From: Chitinophagaceae bacterium
GTDB taxonomy: Bacteria; Bacteroidota; Bacteroidia; Chitinophagales; Chitinophagaceae
Assembly: GCA_947481355.1 (NCBI GenBank)
Contig: CANKGM010000001.1
Span: forward strand, 1-34,459
Length of the DNA: 34,459 bases
Reading direction: 5' to 3'
Shown: piece by piece, positions 1-8,798 of the stretch
Layout: every line of letters begins with the position of its first letter
Numbering within the stretch: the first letter of the stretch is position 1
Position numbers and translations under genes: made by a program
Notes under the pieces: model-generated
The model's input: the letters and a program-made list of their open reading frames with translations, nothing else
Databases searched by the model: none
What the model was told of the DNA's origin: nothing

Positions 1-3000
1 ACGTTTTCCTTTCGGCTTAGCCAATATATCAATTCCTGTATCAGCTAGATTATCAGGATTTACCAATACCATGTCAGCTGTATCTTCCTCTGTAAATAGT
101 GCTTTGAATACACGTTGGAAATTTTCTCTAACCTGATTAAAAGTGGTTAAGAATTTCTGATTGGCTGTTGCCTCAACTTCTTGTATAGTTTGAGCTAGAG
201 AATTTTTAGCTTCAACCAAATCATTCTTTTGCTCAAGGATGAAGTCGTATCGCTTCTTCATTTCTTGAAAAGCTTCAATAGCTGTTGGATTGACCTCGCC
301 AATATTTTCCAAACGCTTTTTCATTTTGTCGCAATCCATTTGCAATTGCTCAAGCGTATCTTCAGTCTGCCTTGGCTCATCTAAAATCTGATCGATATCA
401 ACTTTAAATTCAACATTCAATCGTTCTTTTATACCAGCCAATTGGAACCTTAGTTCATTAATCTTGTCCTTGATAAGTCCAAGCAATTGATCAATCTGTT
501 CCTTATCTTTTACTTGATGCCTAAGTTCACTCTCCTGCTCACTCAGGGTATTTCTAAGTAGATAGTATGCTTGATCGGCATCATTCAACAATCGTCCATC
601 GTCTTCCTTTCTACGGTAGAATGCTACTAACTCTTCGTCCGCTGTTTTAAGATGTGCAATAGTCTCCTGTATTGTTACAGTTGCTTCTGACAACTGAGTG
701 TTGCTGGTGTCAATTTGACTTTTCAGTTCATCAAGTTGATTTTTTTTGAAGATTGCTTCTTGATGAGCAGCAGCCAACTTACTCTGTTGCTTTGCAAGAG
801 ATATATTAGCCTCATTATATTGAGAATTAATACTATTGTAGGCCAATTCAGCAGCGGAATAATCTGTTTCCACTGTTTCAATACTAGCAGACAACGCTGA
901 AAGCTCTTGATTAAATTGATCTAGTGAAGCCTTAAATTCTTGCATCGACTCGCGGCCTTGCGCAAGTTGTTGTTCCAAATCACTTAGCCTATTCGAAGAA
1001 TTTGTTTCAGCACTATGCAATCCATCAATCTTGTTCTGAACACTAAAGGATTGATTTGATAATTGTTGAATTTTTTGCTGAGACTCGTTAATGAATTTTT
1101 CTTTCAACTGATTGTTGTACTCTAATACTTCATTATGCCTAGCCTGAATATCATTTTTTATCACTGATACAACACCATCTTGCGCGGTAATTTCTTCAGC
1201 TAATTTCTCTAGATTCTTAGCCCGACCAATTTTTTTACCTTCAAAAAGTCCAACGCTTCCTCCGGTTAAAGAATATTTACCCTTAACGTATTTACCATGA
1301 CGCTCAAGCACTATGCTTCCATTTGAATTTTCTAGTGCAGATTCGTCTTCAGCGATCAACACATTACCCAGTAAATATTTTACAAGATTCTCATGCTGAG
1401 CATCATATTCAACGATACTTGTCGCGGAAATCGTTCCTAGTGTAACGTGCGCATGAAGTTCTTTTGAACCAAATTCTGCGTTCAATTTATCCAATAGGAA
1501 GAAATTGGCTTTGCCCTTTTTATTTTCATCCAATAAATGAATGGCTTGCAATCCTTCTTGTAAATTATTAACTACATAATAATTGAGGTAAGGCTCTAGA
1601 ACATTTTCTACAGCAGTTCTGAATTCCTCTTTAACATAAATAATGTCTGAAAGAATTGGTGCTGTATGATTCCATCCTGTATTCTTATGCAAGAATTTAA
1701 CACTCTCAGGATATCCTTCCATTGAATCTACTAGGCTTTTCAACAATGCGTACTCATTCTTCTTGGAATCTAACTTACGGCTCTCTTCAGCAAGATGAGA
1801 GCGCAAGCCTTCAAGCTTAGATTGTGTATCTAATATTTGCAACTTAACTTCTTCGTGTTGCTTTTGAAGGGATAGCAAATTTTCTTTTTCACCATTCAGT
1901 GCAGATGTATTTTCATCACGTTGAATAGCTAAATCAGAAAGTTGTGCCTGCCTTACAACATGTTCTTCTTTAAGTTGAGCAATTGATTTATCCAAATTAG
2001 CTAGAGAAGTATCTCTGATGGCCACATTCTTTTCAGCTTCAAATTGGTTTCGTTGAACTTGTTGATTTTTTCTTCTCAATTCATCCACCAAAACTCTTTT
2101 TTCATCAAAGACTTGTCTGTTTTGATCTACCTGTGACTTTAGCACATCAATACGCTGTTGTAATTCATTCAGCTTAACTTCTTCCTCTGCAATTTGAATA
2201 TGTGTAAACCGAATACTTTCCTCCAATCCAGCTGACTGACCACCTGCTTTAGAAAGAAAATCATTTAATGATGTTTCTTTTTCTTTTAGGTATTTCAGTT
2301 GTTGGTCGGCTAAATTCTTTTCATTTTCCTTCGTACGAATTTGATTGATTAATTCGTTGAAGGCTTGTTGCAATTGTTGAAGACTTTTTTCTTCTTCAAT
2401 GAATTTGAGCTTTTGTTTTTCTAACTCTGCTTCAGCTTGAGAAATTTTAGTTTCAATTTCGATTTTACGATCAGAATCTTGTTGTTGCTGCTCAGTAAGC
2501 TCTTTGTATTGAACATTAAATCCTTCTAATGCAGCTTTTGCAAGCTCAATAGAAGATGTTTTAAACTCTTTTTTTATCTCGTAATATTTCTCTGCCTTCT
2601 TTGCTTGGCTTTCAAGCATTTTGAGTTGGTTGTGGATTTCAAACAACAAATCCTCAATCCTCGCCAAATCTTGCTCTGTAGCATCAAGCTTTAGCTTAGC
2701 TTCTTTTTTACGTGTTTTGTAAATGCTTATTCCAGCCGCTTGCTCAAGCATTTTACGACGACTATTTTCTTTATCCTTGATGATGTCATCCACCATTCCA
2801 AGTTCAATAATCGCATAACTGTCTGTACTAACTCCTGTATCAAGAAACAGATTATGAATATCTTTCAACCTACACTGAACATCATTCAATCGATATTCAC
2901 TCTCACCACTTTTATAAAACTTACGTGTAACCGTAACAGTGTTGAATTCAGTAGGTAATAGATTTTTTGTGTTGTCAAACGTTAGGCTCACTTCAGCCAA

Positions 3001-3228
3001 TCCACTTGGACCTCTGGTTTTTGACCCATTGAATACCAAACTCTCGAGGTTTTCACTCCTCAAATTGCTGATTTTATGCTCCCCGATTACCCATCGTATT
3101 GAATCGACAATATTGCTTTTTCCGCAACCATTTGGACCTATAATTCCTGTGATTCCTTCATCGAAATTGATCACTGTTTTATCTGCGAAACTCTTAAACC
3201 CCTTTATTTCTAAACTCTTTAATCTCAC
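1..3228 (-). CDS. smc: Chromosome segregation ATPase SMC, 3' end cut by window
   Basis: SMC condensin subunit, which organises and segregates the chromosome. I translated the minus strand by hand and found about 1076 residues open to the window edge. The N-terminus has the SMC signature (LKSLEIKGFKSFADK) followed by Walker A GPNGCGKSN at residues 31-39. Long Gln/Glu/Lys-rich coiled coils follow, then a hinge-like domain around residues 500-650, a second coiled coil, and the start of the C-terminal head (ILAKPKGKR at the edge). The ABC signature and Walker B lie beyond position 1; the usual family length is about 1180. The start is GTG at 3228: it directly precedes the conserved RLKSLEIKGF block, no in-frame ATG lies close upstream, and a good promoter lies about 25 bp before it. 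The identification is very secure; only the start codon is open to doubt. Confidence 0.95.
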   Translation of the reverse strand, partial: MRLKSLEIKGFKSFADKTVINFDEGITGIIGPNGCGKSNIVDSIRWVIGEHKISNLRSENLESLVFNGSKTRGPSGLAEVSLTFDNTKNLLPTEFNTVTVTRKFYKSGESEYRLNDVQCRLKDIHNLFLDTGVSTDSYAIIELGMVDDIIKDKENSRRKMLEQAAGISIYKTRKKEAKLKLDATEQDLARIEDLLFEIHNQLKMLESQAKKAEKYYEIKKEFKTSSIELAKAALEGFNVQYKELTEQQQQDSDRKIEIETKISQAEAELEKQKLKFIEEEKSLQQLQQAFNELINQIRTKENEKNLADQQLKYLKEKETSLNDFLSKAGGQSAGLEESIRFTHIQIAEEEVKLNELQQRIDVLKSQVDQNRQVFDEKRVLVDELRRKNQQVQRNQFEAEKNVAIRDTSLANLDKSIAQLKEEHVVRQAQLSDLAIQRDENTSALNGEKENLLSLQKQHEEVKLQILDTQSKLEGLRSHLAEESRKLDSKKNEYALLKSLVDSMEGYPESVKFLHKNTGWNHTAPILSDIIYVKEEFRTAVENVLEPYLNYYVVNNLQEGLQAIHLLDENKKGKANFFLLDKLNAEFGSKELHAHVTLGTISATSIVEYDAQHENLVKYLLGNVLIAEDESALENSNGSIVLERHGKYVKGKYSLTGGSVGLFEGKKIGRAKNLEKLAEEITAQDGVVSVIKNDIQARHNEVLEYNNQLKEKFINESQQKIQQLSNQSFSVQNKIDGLHSAETNSSNRLSDLEQQLAQGRESMQEFKASLDQFNQELSALSASIETVETDYSAAELAYNSINSQYNEANISLAKQQSKLAAAHQEAIFKKNQLDELKSQIDTSNTQLSEATVTIQETIAHLKTADEELVAFYRRKEDDGRLLNDADQAYYLLRNTLSEQESELRHQVKDKEQIDQLLGLIKDKINELRFQLAGIKERLNVEFKVDIDQILDEPRQTEDTLEQLQMDCDKMKKRLENIGEVNPTAIEAFQEMKKRYDFILEQKNDLVEAKNSLAQTIQEVEATANQKFLTTFNQVRENFQRVFKALFTEEDTADMVLVNPDNLADTGIDILAKPKGKR

Positions 3229-3253
3229 TGCATTACAATTTTTGGTCTGTCGA

Positions 3254-3286
3254 CAAATATACCCTTTGGTTGGTTGGTTGAAACAA
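3254..3286 (-). promoter_or_regulatory. Bacteroidota-type promoter of smc
   Basis: Read on the minus strand, TTG (3286-3284) is followed by 22 bases and then TATATTTG (3261-3254), a perfect match to the TAnnTTTG -7 box of Bacteroidota sigma-A promoters. The 22-base spacing is at the long end. A transcript starting about 6-7 bases after the box would leave a leader of about 20 bases before the GTG at 3228, which supports that start. Confidence 0.55.
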
Positions 3287-3382
3287 CTAGTTATTCACAC
3301 CATTATGAACAAAAAACAGGCAGTAATTGACATTTTTTAGGGCAAAATGTGGATGTTTTGCAGGATCTCTGAATAACTACTT

Positions 3383-4375
3383 CTAGGCCTTATCGACATC
3401 GTATTTCAGTCCCATCTCAACCCTGATTTTGTCTAAGGTTTCCATCAAGTCTAATGTATCAGTCAACGGATAGATTGGACTTTCTGTTAGTCCTTGAGCC
3501 AAGCACTCCTGAACATGACGAATTTCGTATTGGTAGCCAAATCCTGATTCTCTCCCCACAGGTACTTCAGTTCGGCTATCAACCTTATCAGGATAATAGT
3601 AGATGGTGGAGCTAGGTTCATAAAATCGGCTAGATAAGCGAATTCTACCTTCTGTACCGAATATATCCGCATCAGTCTCTAAGTTAGAAACTAATGTAGA
3701 AAACAAAGTGGCTGTGCTACCATTCTTGTATTTAAATATGATTGAGCATTGATTGTCTACCCCTGTATCGGCAGGATCCATAGTAGCCAAAATAGTGTCT
3801 GGTTTTCCCAATAAAGACTGAGCAAAAAATACTGTGTAAATGCCAATATCAAGCAAGGCACCTCCGCCCAATGCCGGATTATATAAACGATCTGGAATCG
3901 GTGGAGTGGGCTTAAATCCGAAATTTGCCATTACCCCTTTAATCTCCCCTATCTTACCTTGATCAATCATCTCCCTTACTTTAAGATAATGAGGGAGAAA
4001 ACGGCTCCAAAGAGCTTCCATTAAAAACACCTTATTTGCTCTTGCCAATTCAACCATTTCTAATGCTTGCCTCGAATTGATAGCAAAAGCCTTTTCACAT
4101 AGTACAGCTTTACCATGTTTCAGACAAAGCAATGTATGCTCATGGTGCATCGCATGCGGACTAGCTACATAAATGGCATCAACTTCGGGGTCTAAAACCA
4201 ACTCATCATAAGAACCATATGCTTTTTGCGCAGGATATTCTTTTGTGAATTCTAGGGCTGTTTGTTTATTTCGTGAAGCTACTGCATAGAGTTCCCCTCC
4301 TTCTACCAATTTCAAATCCGATGCAAACTTTTTCGCAATCCTACCGCACGCGAGAATACCCCATTTTGTTTTCAT
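3383..4375 (-). CDS. Gfo/Idh/MocA family NAD(P)-dependent oxidoreductase
   Basis: A 330-residue cytoplasmic dehydrogenase of the Gfo/Idh/MocA family, acting on a sugar or a dihydrodiol-like substrate that cannot be named from sequence. The N-terminal Rossmann fold starts at once with GILACGRIA (residues 6-14). The family motif CEKA, with the conserved Lys95, is followed by a C-terminal alpha/beta domain containing GGGALLDIGIY (residues 170-180), where Asp176 and Tyr180 sit at the usual substrate-site positions. It most resembles the trans-1,2-dihydrobenzene-1,2-diol / 1,5-anhydrofructose dehydrogenase branch (PRYN/LYNP and LLDIGIY context); that is my inference. It lies downstream of the hexosaminidase on the same strand, so amino-sugar metabolism is possible but unproven. 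Its leader contains half of an inverted heptamer repeat (4395-4436), only about 20 bases before the ATG. Confidence 0.88.
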   Translation of the reverse strand: MKTKWGILACGRIAKKFASDLKLVEGGELYAVASRNKQTALEFTKEYPAQKAYGSYDELVLDPEVDAIYVASPHAMHHEHTLLCLKHGKAVLCEKAFAINSRQALEMVELARANKVFLMEALWSRFLPHYLKVREMIDQGKIGEIKGVMANFGFKPTPPIPDRLYNPALGGGALLDIGIYTVFFAQSLLGKPDTILATMDPADTGVDNQCSIIFKYKNGSTATLFSTLVSNLETDADIFGTEGRIRLSSRFYEPSSTIYYYPDKVDSRTEVPVGRESGFGYQYEIRHVQECLAQGLTESPIYPLTDTLDLMETLDKIRVEMGLKYDVDKA

Positions 4376-4394
4376 ACCTTTTTTAATTGAAATA

Positions 4395-4525
4395 GATGTT
4401 AGACATTAGATGTTAGACGTTAGTGGTTAGTGGTAGTTTAAATTTTGAAATAGTAGACAATACTATTCACTCAGAACTAACATCTAATTTCTAACGTCTA
4501 ATGTCTAACTTCTAATGTCTAACTA
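4395..4525. repeat. Inverted pair of degenerate 7-bp tandem arrays
   Basis: The left array (4395-4436) is six heptamers: GATGTTA, GACATTA, GATGTTA, GACGTTA, GTGGTTA and GTGGTAG. The right array (4477-4525) is seven heptamers in the opposite sense: CTAACAT, CTAATTT, CTAACGT, CTAATGT, CTAACTT, CTAATGT and CTAACTA. The arrays are roughly reverse complements, separated by about 40 AT-rich bases, so a transcript could fold into a long imperfect hairpin with many registers. CTA at 4523-4525 is the TAG stop of the hexosaminidase gene, so the array starts exactly at the gene end. It lies between two co-directional genes and may act as a terminator or attenuator; that role is inference. Confidence 0.85.
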
Positions 4526-6433
4526 ACTTTTTTTCTCGGCCCTTTTTTTCAAATCATCTATTCCTATAGTCATCATTCTGCCGATAGGCTTACCATTTCT
4601 ATAACTAATCAAGATAAGTTTTATGGCATCAATAGGAACTTCGATTGAGCTGCCATCATATTTTGCATAATGATTATCAGGATATGAGTTATCAAAACTA
4701 TAATGAATGTCAAGTCCAGAAAGTTCTGAATCAAAATCAATTAGCAACTTATTTTTTTCACCCTTCTTCACATTAACCAATGGATCATAAATACTAGGTG
4801 CATACTTTCTGTCTGCAAAATTGAAACGATCGAAATGATCTTCAACACGAGTTACGAATTCATTCCAATTTCTAGTCTTTTTAGGAGACCATGCAATTTC
4901 AGAAACAGCAAGACTTCTAGGCCAGATCATATATTGCAGATGCCGTGTATTAAAAATTTGTTCTGTCCACTCATTGGCTTGAGCACCTTTTATCACTTTT
5001 GGATCAACTCCTTCTGGAACTGGTTCAAATGAGTATGTTTTACTTAATCTCAATAATGCATATACAGGAGGCTCTATAGCAGGATCTGATTGCATGAAAT
5101 CTAAGTACACGTGACTATTAGGTGTCATAACCACTTCATGTCCTTTTTTAGCAGCATCGATTCCACCTTCCATTCCTCTCCAACTCATCACTGCTGCACC
5201 TTCAACCAAACCACCTTCAAGGATCTCATCCCATCCCATCATTTTCTTTCCTTTTGAGTTGATGATTTTATTCACGCGACCAACAAAATATGATTGAACT
5301 TCATGTTGATTTTTTAAATGCTCTCGTTGCATAAGCGCTTTAACTTGATCGCTTTTCTCCCAGAAATTTTTTGCACACTCATCGCCTCCCATATGGATAT
5401 ATTCAAAAGGAAAAAGGGTTGCGATTTCACCAAATACTTTATCTAAAAATTCATACACTTTTTCATTTGCAGGACAAAGCGTATTATCCACCAAAGCAGT
5501 GAAGCCTGTATCACTCCAATCCATGAATGGCTCGCCAGAGTTCACTTTATATTTACCAGGTGTAGAACTTAATTCAGGATACGCGGCTACTGCTGCAAGA
5601 CTATGTCCTGGAACGTCTACCTCAGGCATAATTTCTACGAATTTTTCTTTGGCATACTTAACAAGATCTTTAATATCTTCTTGCGTATAGAACCCACCAT
5701 AATTGCGGGGCTCATCATCTGCGGGCTGACTGAAATAATTAAATTGGCCAGTCTTCTTTACATTCCATGCACCGACTTCAGTCAACTTAGGCAAGCTTTT
5801 GATTTCAATTCTCCATCCTTGGTCATCCGTAAGATGCAGGTGAAGCATGTTGAATTTGTAGCGAACCATATCATCAATGAATTCTTTTACTTCTTGTTTA
5901 GTGAAGAAATGCCTCGACACGTCAAACATCAATCCTCTCCAACCAAAACGTGGTTTATCCATGATGCTTACAGCTGGTACTGTCCAAGCGATACCTTTGA
6001 TTACTTTTTTGCTTTCAATTTCGTTCGGCAGCAATTGCAATAAGGTTTGAACACCATAAAATAAACCAGCAGGCTTGTTGGCAGTTATTTTAACCCCAGT
6101 AGGTGAAGAAGCTAAACGATATCCCTCAGCACCAAGGTCTTTATCTTCAGTATTCAATATGCTCAATTGGATTGAGTTAGTCGTAGCAGCTGATCCAGCA
6201 TTTACTTTTAATTTGAAGCCGGCTGCCTTTTCAAAAGACGCATTCAATTCGTTCGCAACACTTAGACTTGCGTCATCTTTACCAATTGAAATTTGTGTTG
6301 AAGCGGTTACTTTAAATGACCCTATCCCTTGCTTTAGTTCTGTAGGCTCAGGGATGATAGCAATTTTAGTTGATTGCGCAACTGTGGCAAGCATCATGCA
6401 GGCTGCGCTAAAGGCAAGTATTATTTTTTTCAT
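4523..6433 (-). CDS. Secreted beta-N-acetylhexosaminidase (GH20)
   Basis: An exported glycoside hydrolase family 20 enzyme that removes terminal GlcNAc/GalNAc from chitin fragments, glycans or wall material. With the start at 6433 the protein is 636 residues and begins with a signal peptide (MKKIILAFSAACMMLATVAQ). An upstream in-frame ATG at 6493 would add 20 residues ahead of this signal and is less likely. An N-terminal GH20b domain (about 25-155) is followed by the TIM barrel: GWRGLMFDVSRHF (164-176), HLHLTDDQGWRIE (198-210), PGHS (275-278) and HMGGDE (347-352), with the catalytic Asp351-Glu352 pair that drives substrate-assisted catalysis. The last 80 or so residues look like the chitobiase C-terminal beta-sandwich. 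The stop codon is part of a heptamer repeat array. The 197 bases upstream (6434-6630) are a divergent intergenic region in which I see no full TAnnTTTG box. Confidence 0.95.
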   Translation of the reverse strand: MKKIILAFSAACMMLATVAQSTKIAIIPEPTELKQGIGSFKVTASTQISIGKDDASLSVANELNASFEKAAGFKLKVNAGSAATTNSIQLSILNTEDKDLGAEGYRLASSPTGVKITANKPAGLFYGVQTLLQLLPNEIESKKVIKGIAWTVPAVSIMDKPRFGWRGLMFDVSRHFFTKQEVKEFIDDMVRYKFNMLHLHLTDDQGWRIEIKSLPKLTEVGAWNVKKTGQFNYFSQPADDEPRNYGGFYTQEDIKDLVKYAKEKFVEIMPEVDVPGHSLAAVAAYPELSSTPGKYKVNSGEPFMDWSDTGFTALVDNTLCPANEKVYEFLDKVFGEIATLFPFEYIHMGGDECAKNFWEKSDQVKALMQREHLKNQHEVQSYFVGRVNKIINSKGKKMMGWDEILEGGLVEGAAVMSWRGMEGGIDAAKKGHEVVMTPNSHVYLDFMQSDPAIEPPVYALLRLSKTYSFEPVPEGVDPKVIKGAQANEWTEQIFNTRHLQYMIWPRSLAVSEIAWSPKKTRNWNEFVTRVEDHFDRFNFADRKYAPSIYDPLVNVKKGEKNKLLIDFDSELSGLDIHYSFDNSYPDNHYAKYDGSSIEVPIDAIKLILISYRNGKPIGRMMTIGIDDLKKRAEKKS

Positions 6434-6630
6434 TTCGTTAGATTGAAAAAGCAATTTAAGGTAAATAAACAAATAGTCAAGTGACAATGCCATTTAGCCA
6501 ATGCAATTTTTTACTGAAGGCTATTTTATCGAACTGTTGGGAAAAAATGAATGGCTATGCATGCCTCTCATCATAATTAACGTCTAATCAACAAATAATA
6601 TTCTTATTTTGTAATTCAGAAATCAACAAT

Positions 6631-7497
6631 ATGAAAAAATTAATCACCGTTTTCTGTGGAATGGTCATATCCGTTTCACTTTTAGTAGCTCAGCCAAAAT
6701 CAATTAACAATGCCATTGTTAAGGCAAAAACAGAAATGACCTTTCCTGAAAATGGTGGAATGGCAATTGCCGTAAGTCCAAGTGGCGGTGGCGATGGAGC
6801 GGCGATGACTATGCCTAGTGGTATGGAAACGACTTCAACTATATATTATACCCCTGATTTCATGAAAACGGAAAGTCAATCAGACTTTGGTAATAATGTG
6901 ACTATCATTGATAGGAAGAATAAAAAAACAACTACCCTTATTGAAGCCATGGGCAAGAAAATGGGATTTACTTCAACCGATGCAGAGAATGAAGCGATGA
7001 TGGCTCAAATGGATTCCATGAGACAATTGAAAAAAGATACTCTTCAAGCGATGGGTATTACATTTAAAGAGGATACCCCTGAATTGATTTACTCTGAAGA
7101 AACCAAAAAGATAGCTAGTTATATATGTAAAAAAGTTACTATTAAAAGTAAAGGCAGGAACGGCAAAATGGATGAAACTGCAATTTGGTACAACCCGGAT
7201 TTTAAAATTGCATCCGAATCAACTAAACCTGGCAGCAAAACTGGTTTTGGCGGAAGAGGTGGCATGATGTCGATGATGTCCATTCCAGGGATGGAATTAA
7301 TTGAAGGATTCCCAATGGAATACGAAATATCCAGAGATAATGGTTTCAAGATTCACATGACGGTCTTAAAAGTTCAGGTTGACGCTAGTATTGATGAAAA
7401 GATTTTTGAGATACCAAAAGGATATGACATCAAGCCGATGGGCAGTATGATGGGTGGAAAAGGATTCTCAATGAGAATAGAAACAAATGAGCATTAA
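6631..7497 (+). CDS. Exported DUF4412-like protein of unknown function
   Basis: A 288-residue protein with a clear signal peptide (about residues 1-21, ending SLLVAQ), so periplasmic or surface-exposed. The body has the pattern of small Bacteroidota proteins annotated DUF4412: a beta-rich domain that begins with an IVKAKTEMTF strand, continues with IYYTPDFMKTES, and later has YICKKVTIKSK and IWYNPDFKIA as a repeated sub-motif. Met/Gly-rich tracts flank it (for example residues 42-63 and GGRGGMMSMMS near residue 210), and the C-terminus ends IFEIPKGYDIKPMGSMMGG, a typical ending of this group. Only one Cys remains in the mature protein. It diverges from the hexosaminidase and converges on the DUF3810 gene. 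The family assignment is from memory of motif style, and the function is unknown. Confidence 0.7.
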   Translation: MKKLITVFCGMVISVSLLVAQPKSINNAIVKAKTEMTFPENGGMAIAVSPSGGGDGAAMTMPSGMETTSTIYYTPDFMKTESQSDFGNNVTIIDRKNKKTTTLIEAMGKKMGFTSTDAENEAMMAQMDSMRQLKKDTLQAMGITFKEDTPELIYSEETKKIASYICKKVTIKSKGRNGKMDETAIWYNPDFKIASESTKPGSKTGFGGRGGMMSMMSIPGMELIEGFPMEYEISRDNGFKIHMTVLKVQVDASIDEKIFEIPKGYDIKPMGSMMGGKGFSMRIETNEH

Positions 7498-7530
7498 TTC
7501 ATTTTAGATAATATAAAATAGGGAGGCAGG

Positions 7531-7626
7531 CATAAAGGCATAAATGAAAAGGGGCAAAGGCACATAGTAATTAAATGATTTTTTCTGTCGTTTTTACTAT
7601 GTCCCTTTGTGCCTTTGCCCCTTTTT
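7531..7626. terminator. Long hairpin between convergent genes, with GGC(A)AAAGG repeats
   Basis: The left arm 7547-7570 pairs with the right arm 7594-7625: 16 bp (7547-7562 with 7610-7625), then an 8-base bulge (7602-7609, TCCCTTTG), then 8 bp (7563-7570 with 7594-7601), closing a 23-base loop. The right side continues into a T-run and the left side is preceded by A's, as in a bidirectional Rho-independent terminator serving both convergent genes. The arms are built from repeated AAAGGC/GCCTTT words, and related copies (GGCAGGCATAAAGGCATAAATG-like) extend left to about 7531. The stop codon of the DUF3810 gene (7597-7599) lies inside the right arm. Confidence 0.75.
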
Positions 7627-8703
7627 ACATAGCGCCTCTGCTTTTTTAGTATCCCAATAATTAAACAACCAATAAACCACCCTACTATACGATTGCATGC
7701 CCTCTGGTTGGTTATTCAAATGAAGAAACTGCGTATAAAATCGAGTAGTAAACTCATCAATTGGTCCCTGATATTTCTGGATGTACGATTTGTAGATTTT
7801 CAAATCATATCTAGCTATAGAACCAAGTGAATCATATAATTTTTTTGAAGCTACACTGTCATATTTTTTGAGCGCGGCATTTGTATACAAGAACATTTCT
7901 AGGCTGGCAGAATACTTCAAGCTACTATCGGTGGAATGCACAGAAGCTAAGTAGCCAATAAAATTCGCATCACTTTCTTTTGCATAGCCAAGTTGGTGGG
8001 CTACTTCATGTGCACTAGTGAAAGGCAAAAGAAAAACTGGAAGCCGATCATTCACCTGAGCTTCTCCAGAAAAAGGATTATAGTATCCTCCATAGCCCAT
8101 ATAATTTCCTAACACACCAAAAAGTGAGGCCTTAAATGAAGGATTTGAATACGCTAAAAAAGAATACTGCTTAGCCATTGAATCATACGCTTGACTTATG
8201 ACACTAAGTTCTTTTTCCTTGTTGAATTGTTTAATACTTCGACCATCTGCATACGTATTGGTCTCACTAAGCAAATAAGAAGCTAATTGATGCAGTTCAT
8301 TTGACGATGGTGCTTTGTCACTCAACTTAAATTGTACACCTACATTTTCTCTATAGTAGTTAAACCCCCAGAGAACTTGAAAAATTAACCAAGTCCAAAC
8401 AATAAAAACAAGACCCTTTAACAACGCTCGTTTTAACTTGGGCCAAATGGGTTGTTCTGGGGACTTTTTTCTAAAAATTCGCAGAAACCGTAAAATTATG
8501 ATCAGAATGATAAAAACATAGGCGATATCGCCCATACTGAATGGCATCCAGCCCAAAACTGCCCTAAATACCTTAGATGTAAAAGAATAAAGCCCCTTTG
8601 TATACAATGATTCTACCCGTTCTGGTGAGTTCACGAACCAATTGGCACCAATAACCAATAATCCAAGTACAATAAAATTGGCATATTTTCGAATGGCCTT
8701 CAT
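7597..8703 (-). CDS. DUF3810 family membrane protein with zinc-protease-like HEVAH motif
   Basis: A 368-residue inner-membrane protein matching the DUF3810 family known from Bacteroidota and Firmicutes. Three hydrophobic segments (about 9-27, 58-75 and 93-113) anchor a C-terminal extracytoplasmic domain. That domain has HEVAHQLGYAKESDANF (232-248): an HExxH zinc-metallopeptidase motif with a downstream Glu243 suited to be a third ligand, which implies a membrane-anchored metalloprotease. Proteolytic activity is an inference from the motif. Basic residues follow segment 2 (RIFRKK). The last nine or so residues (KKGQRHKGT) are encoded by the arm of the downstream hairpin and are probably not part of the original domain. 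The gene is monocistronic as far as seen: it converges on the DUF4412-like gene and diverges from the DUF177-rpmF-plsX operon. Confidence 0.88.
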   Translation of the reverse strand: MKAIRKYANFIVLGLLVIGANWFVNSPERVESLYTKGLYSFTSKVFRAVLGWMPFSMGDIAYVFIILIIILRFLRIFRKKSPEQPIWPKLKRALLKGLVFIVWTWLIFQVLWGFNYYRENVGVQFKLSDKAPSSNELHQLASYLLSETNTYADGRSIKQFNKEKELSVISQAYDSMAKQYSFLAYSNPSFKASLFGVLGNYMGYGGYYNPFSGEAQVNDRLPVFLLPFTSAHEVAHQLGYAKESDANFIGYLASVHSTDSSLKYSASLEMFLYTNAALKKYDSVASKKLYDSLGSIARYDLKIYKSYIQKYQGPIDEFTTRFYTQFLHLNNQPEGMQSYSRVVYWLFNYWDTKKAEALCKKGQRHKGT

Positions 8704-8798
8704 AGGTATAAAAATAACCTGTTTTGAGGCAGCTTCGTCAAAAAACAGATGAAGTTGAAGATTTCTTCTGCTTTATCAGCCCAATAGGCATCAGTTCT

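Noticed and set aside
2939..3340. Open reading frame of 133 codons on the plus strand across the 5' end of smc
   Set aside because: It lies antisense to the highly conserved SMC N-terminus (Walker A region) and has no recognisable domain or promoter; an accidental frame opposite a real gene.
3330..3350. Small hairpin ACATTTT/AAAATGT with a 7-base loop downstream of the Gfo/Idh gene
   Set aside because: Only seven A/T-rich pairs and no immediate T-run; too weak to call a terminator, though it could contribute to one.
4395..4525. Possible CRISPR array or transposon terminal repeats in the heptamer region
   Set aside because: Units are 7 bp with no spacers, and no transposase, target-site duplication or cas genes are near. 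It is better described as inverted tandem microsatellite-like arrays.
5603..6043. Plus-strand open frame of 146 codons within the hexosaminidase gene
   Set aside because: Antisense to the catalytic barrel strands of a well-supported GH20 gene; composition is what reverse-strand reading gives.
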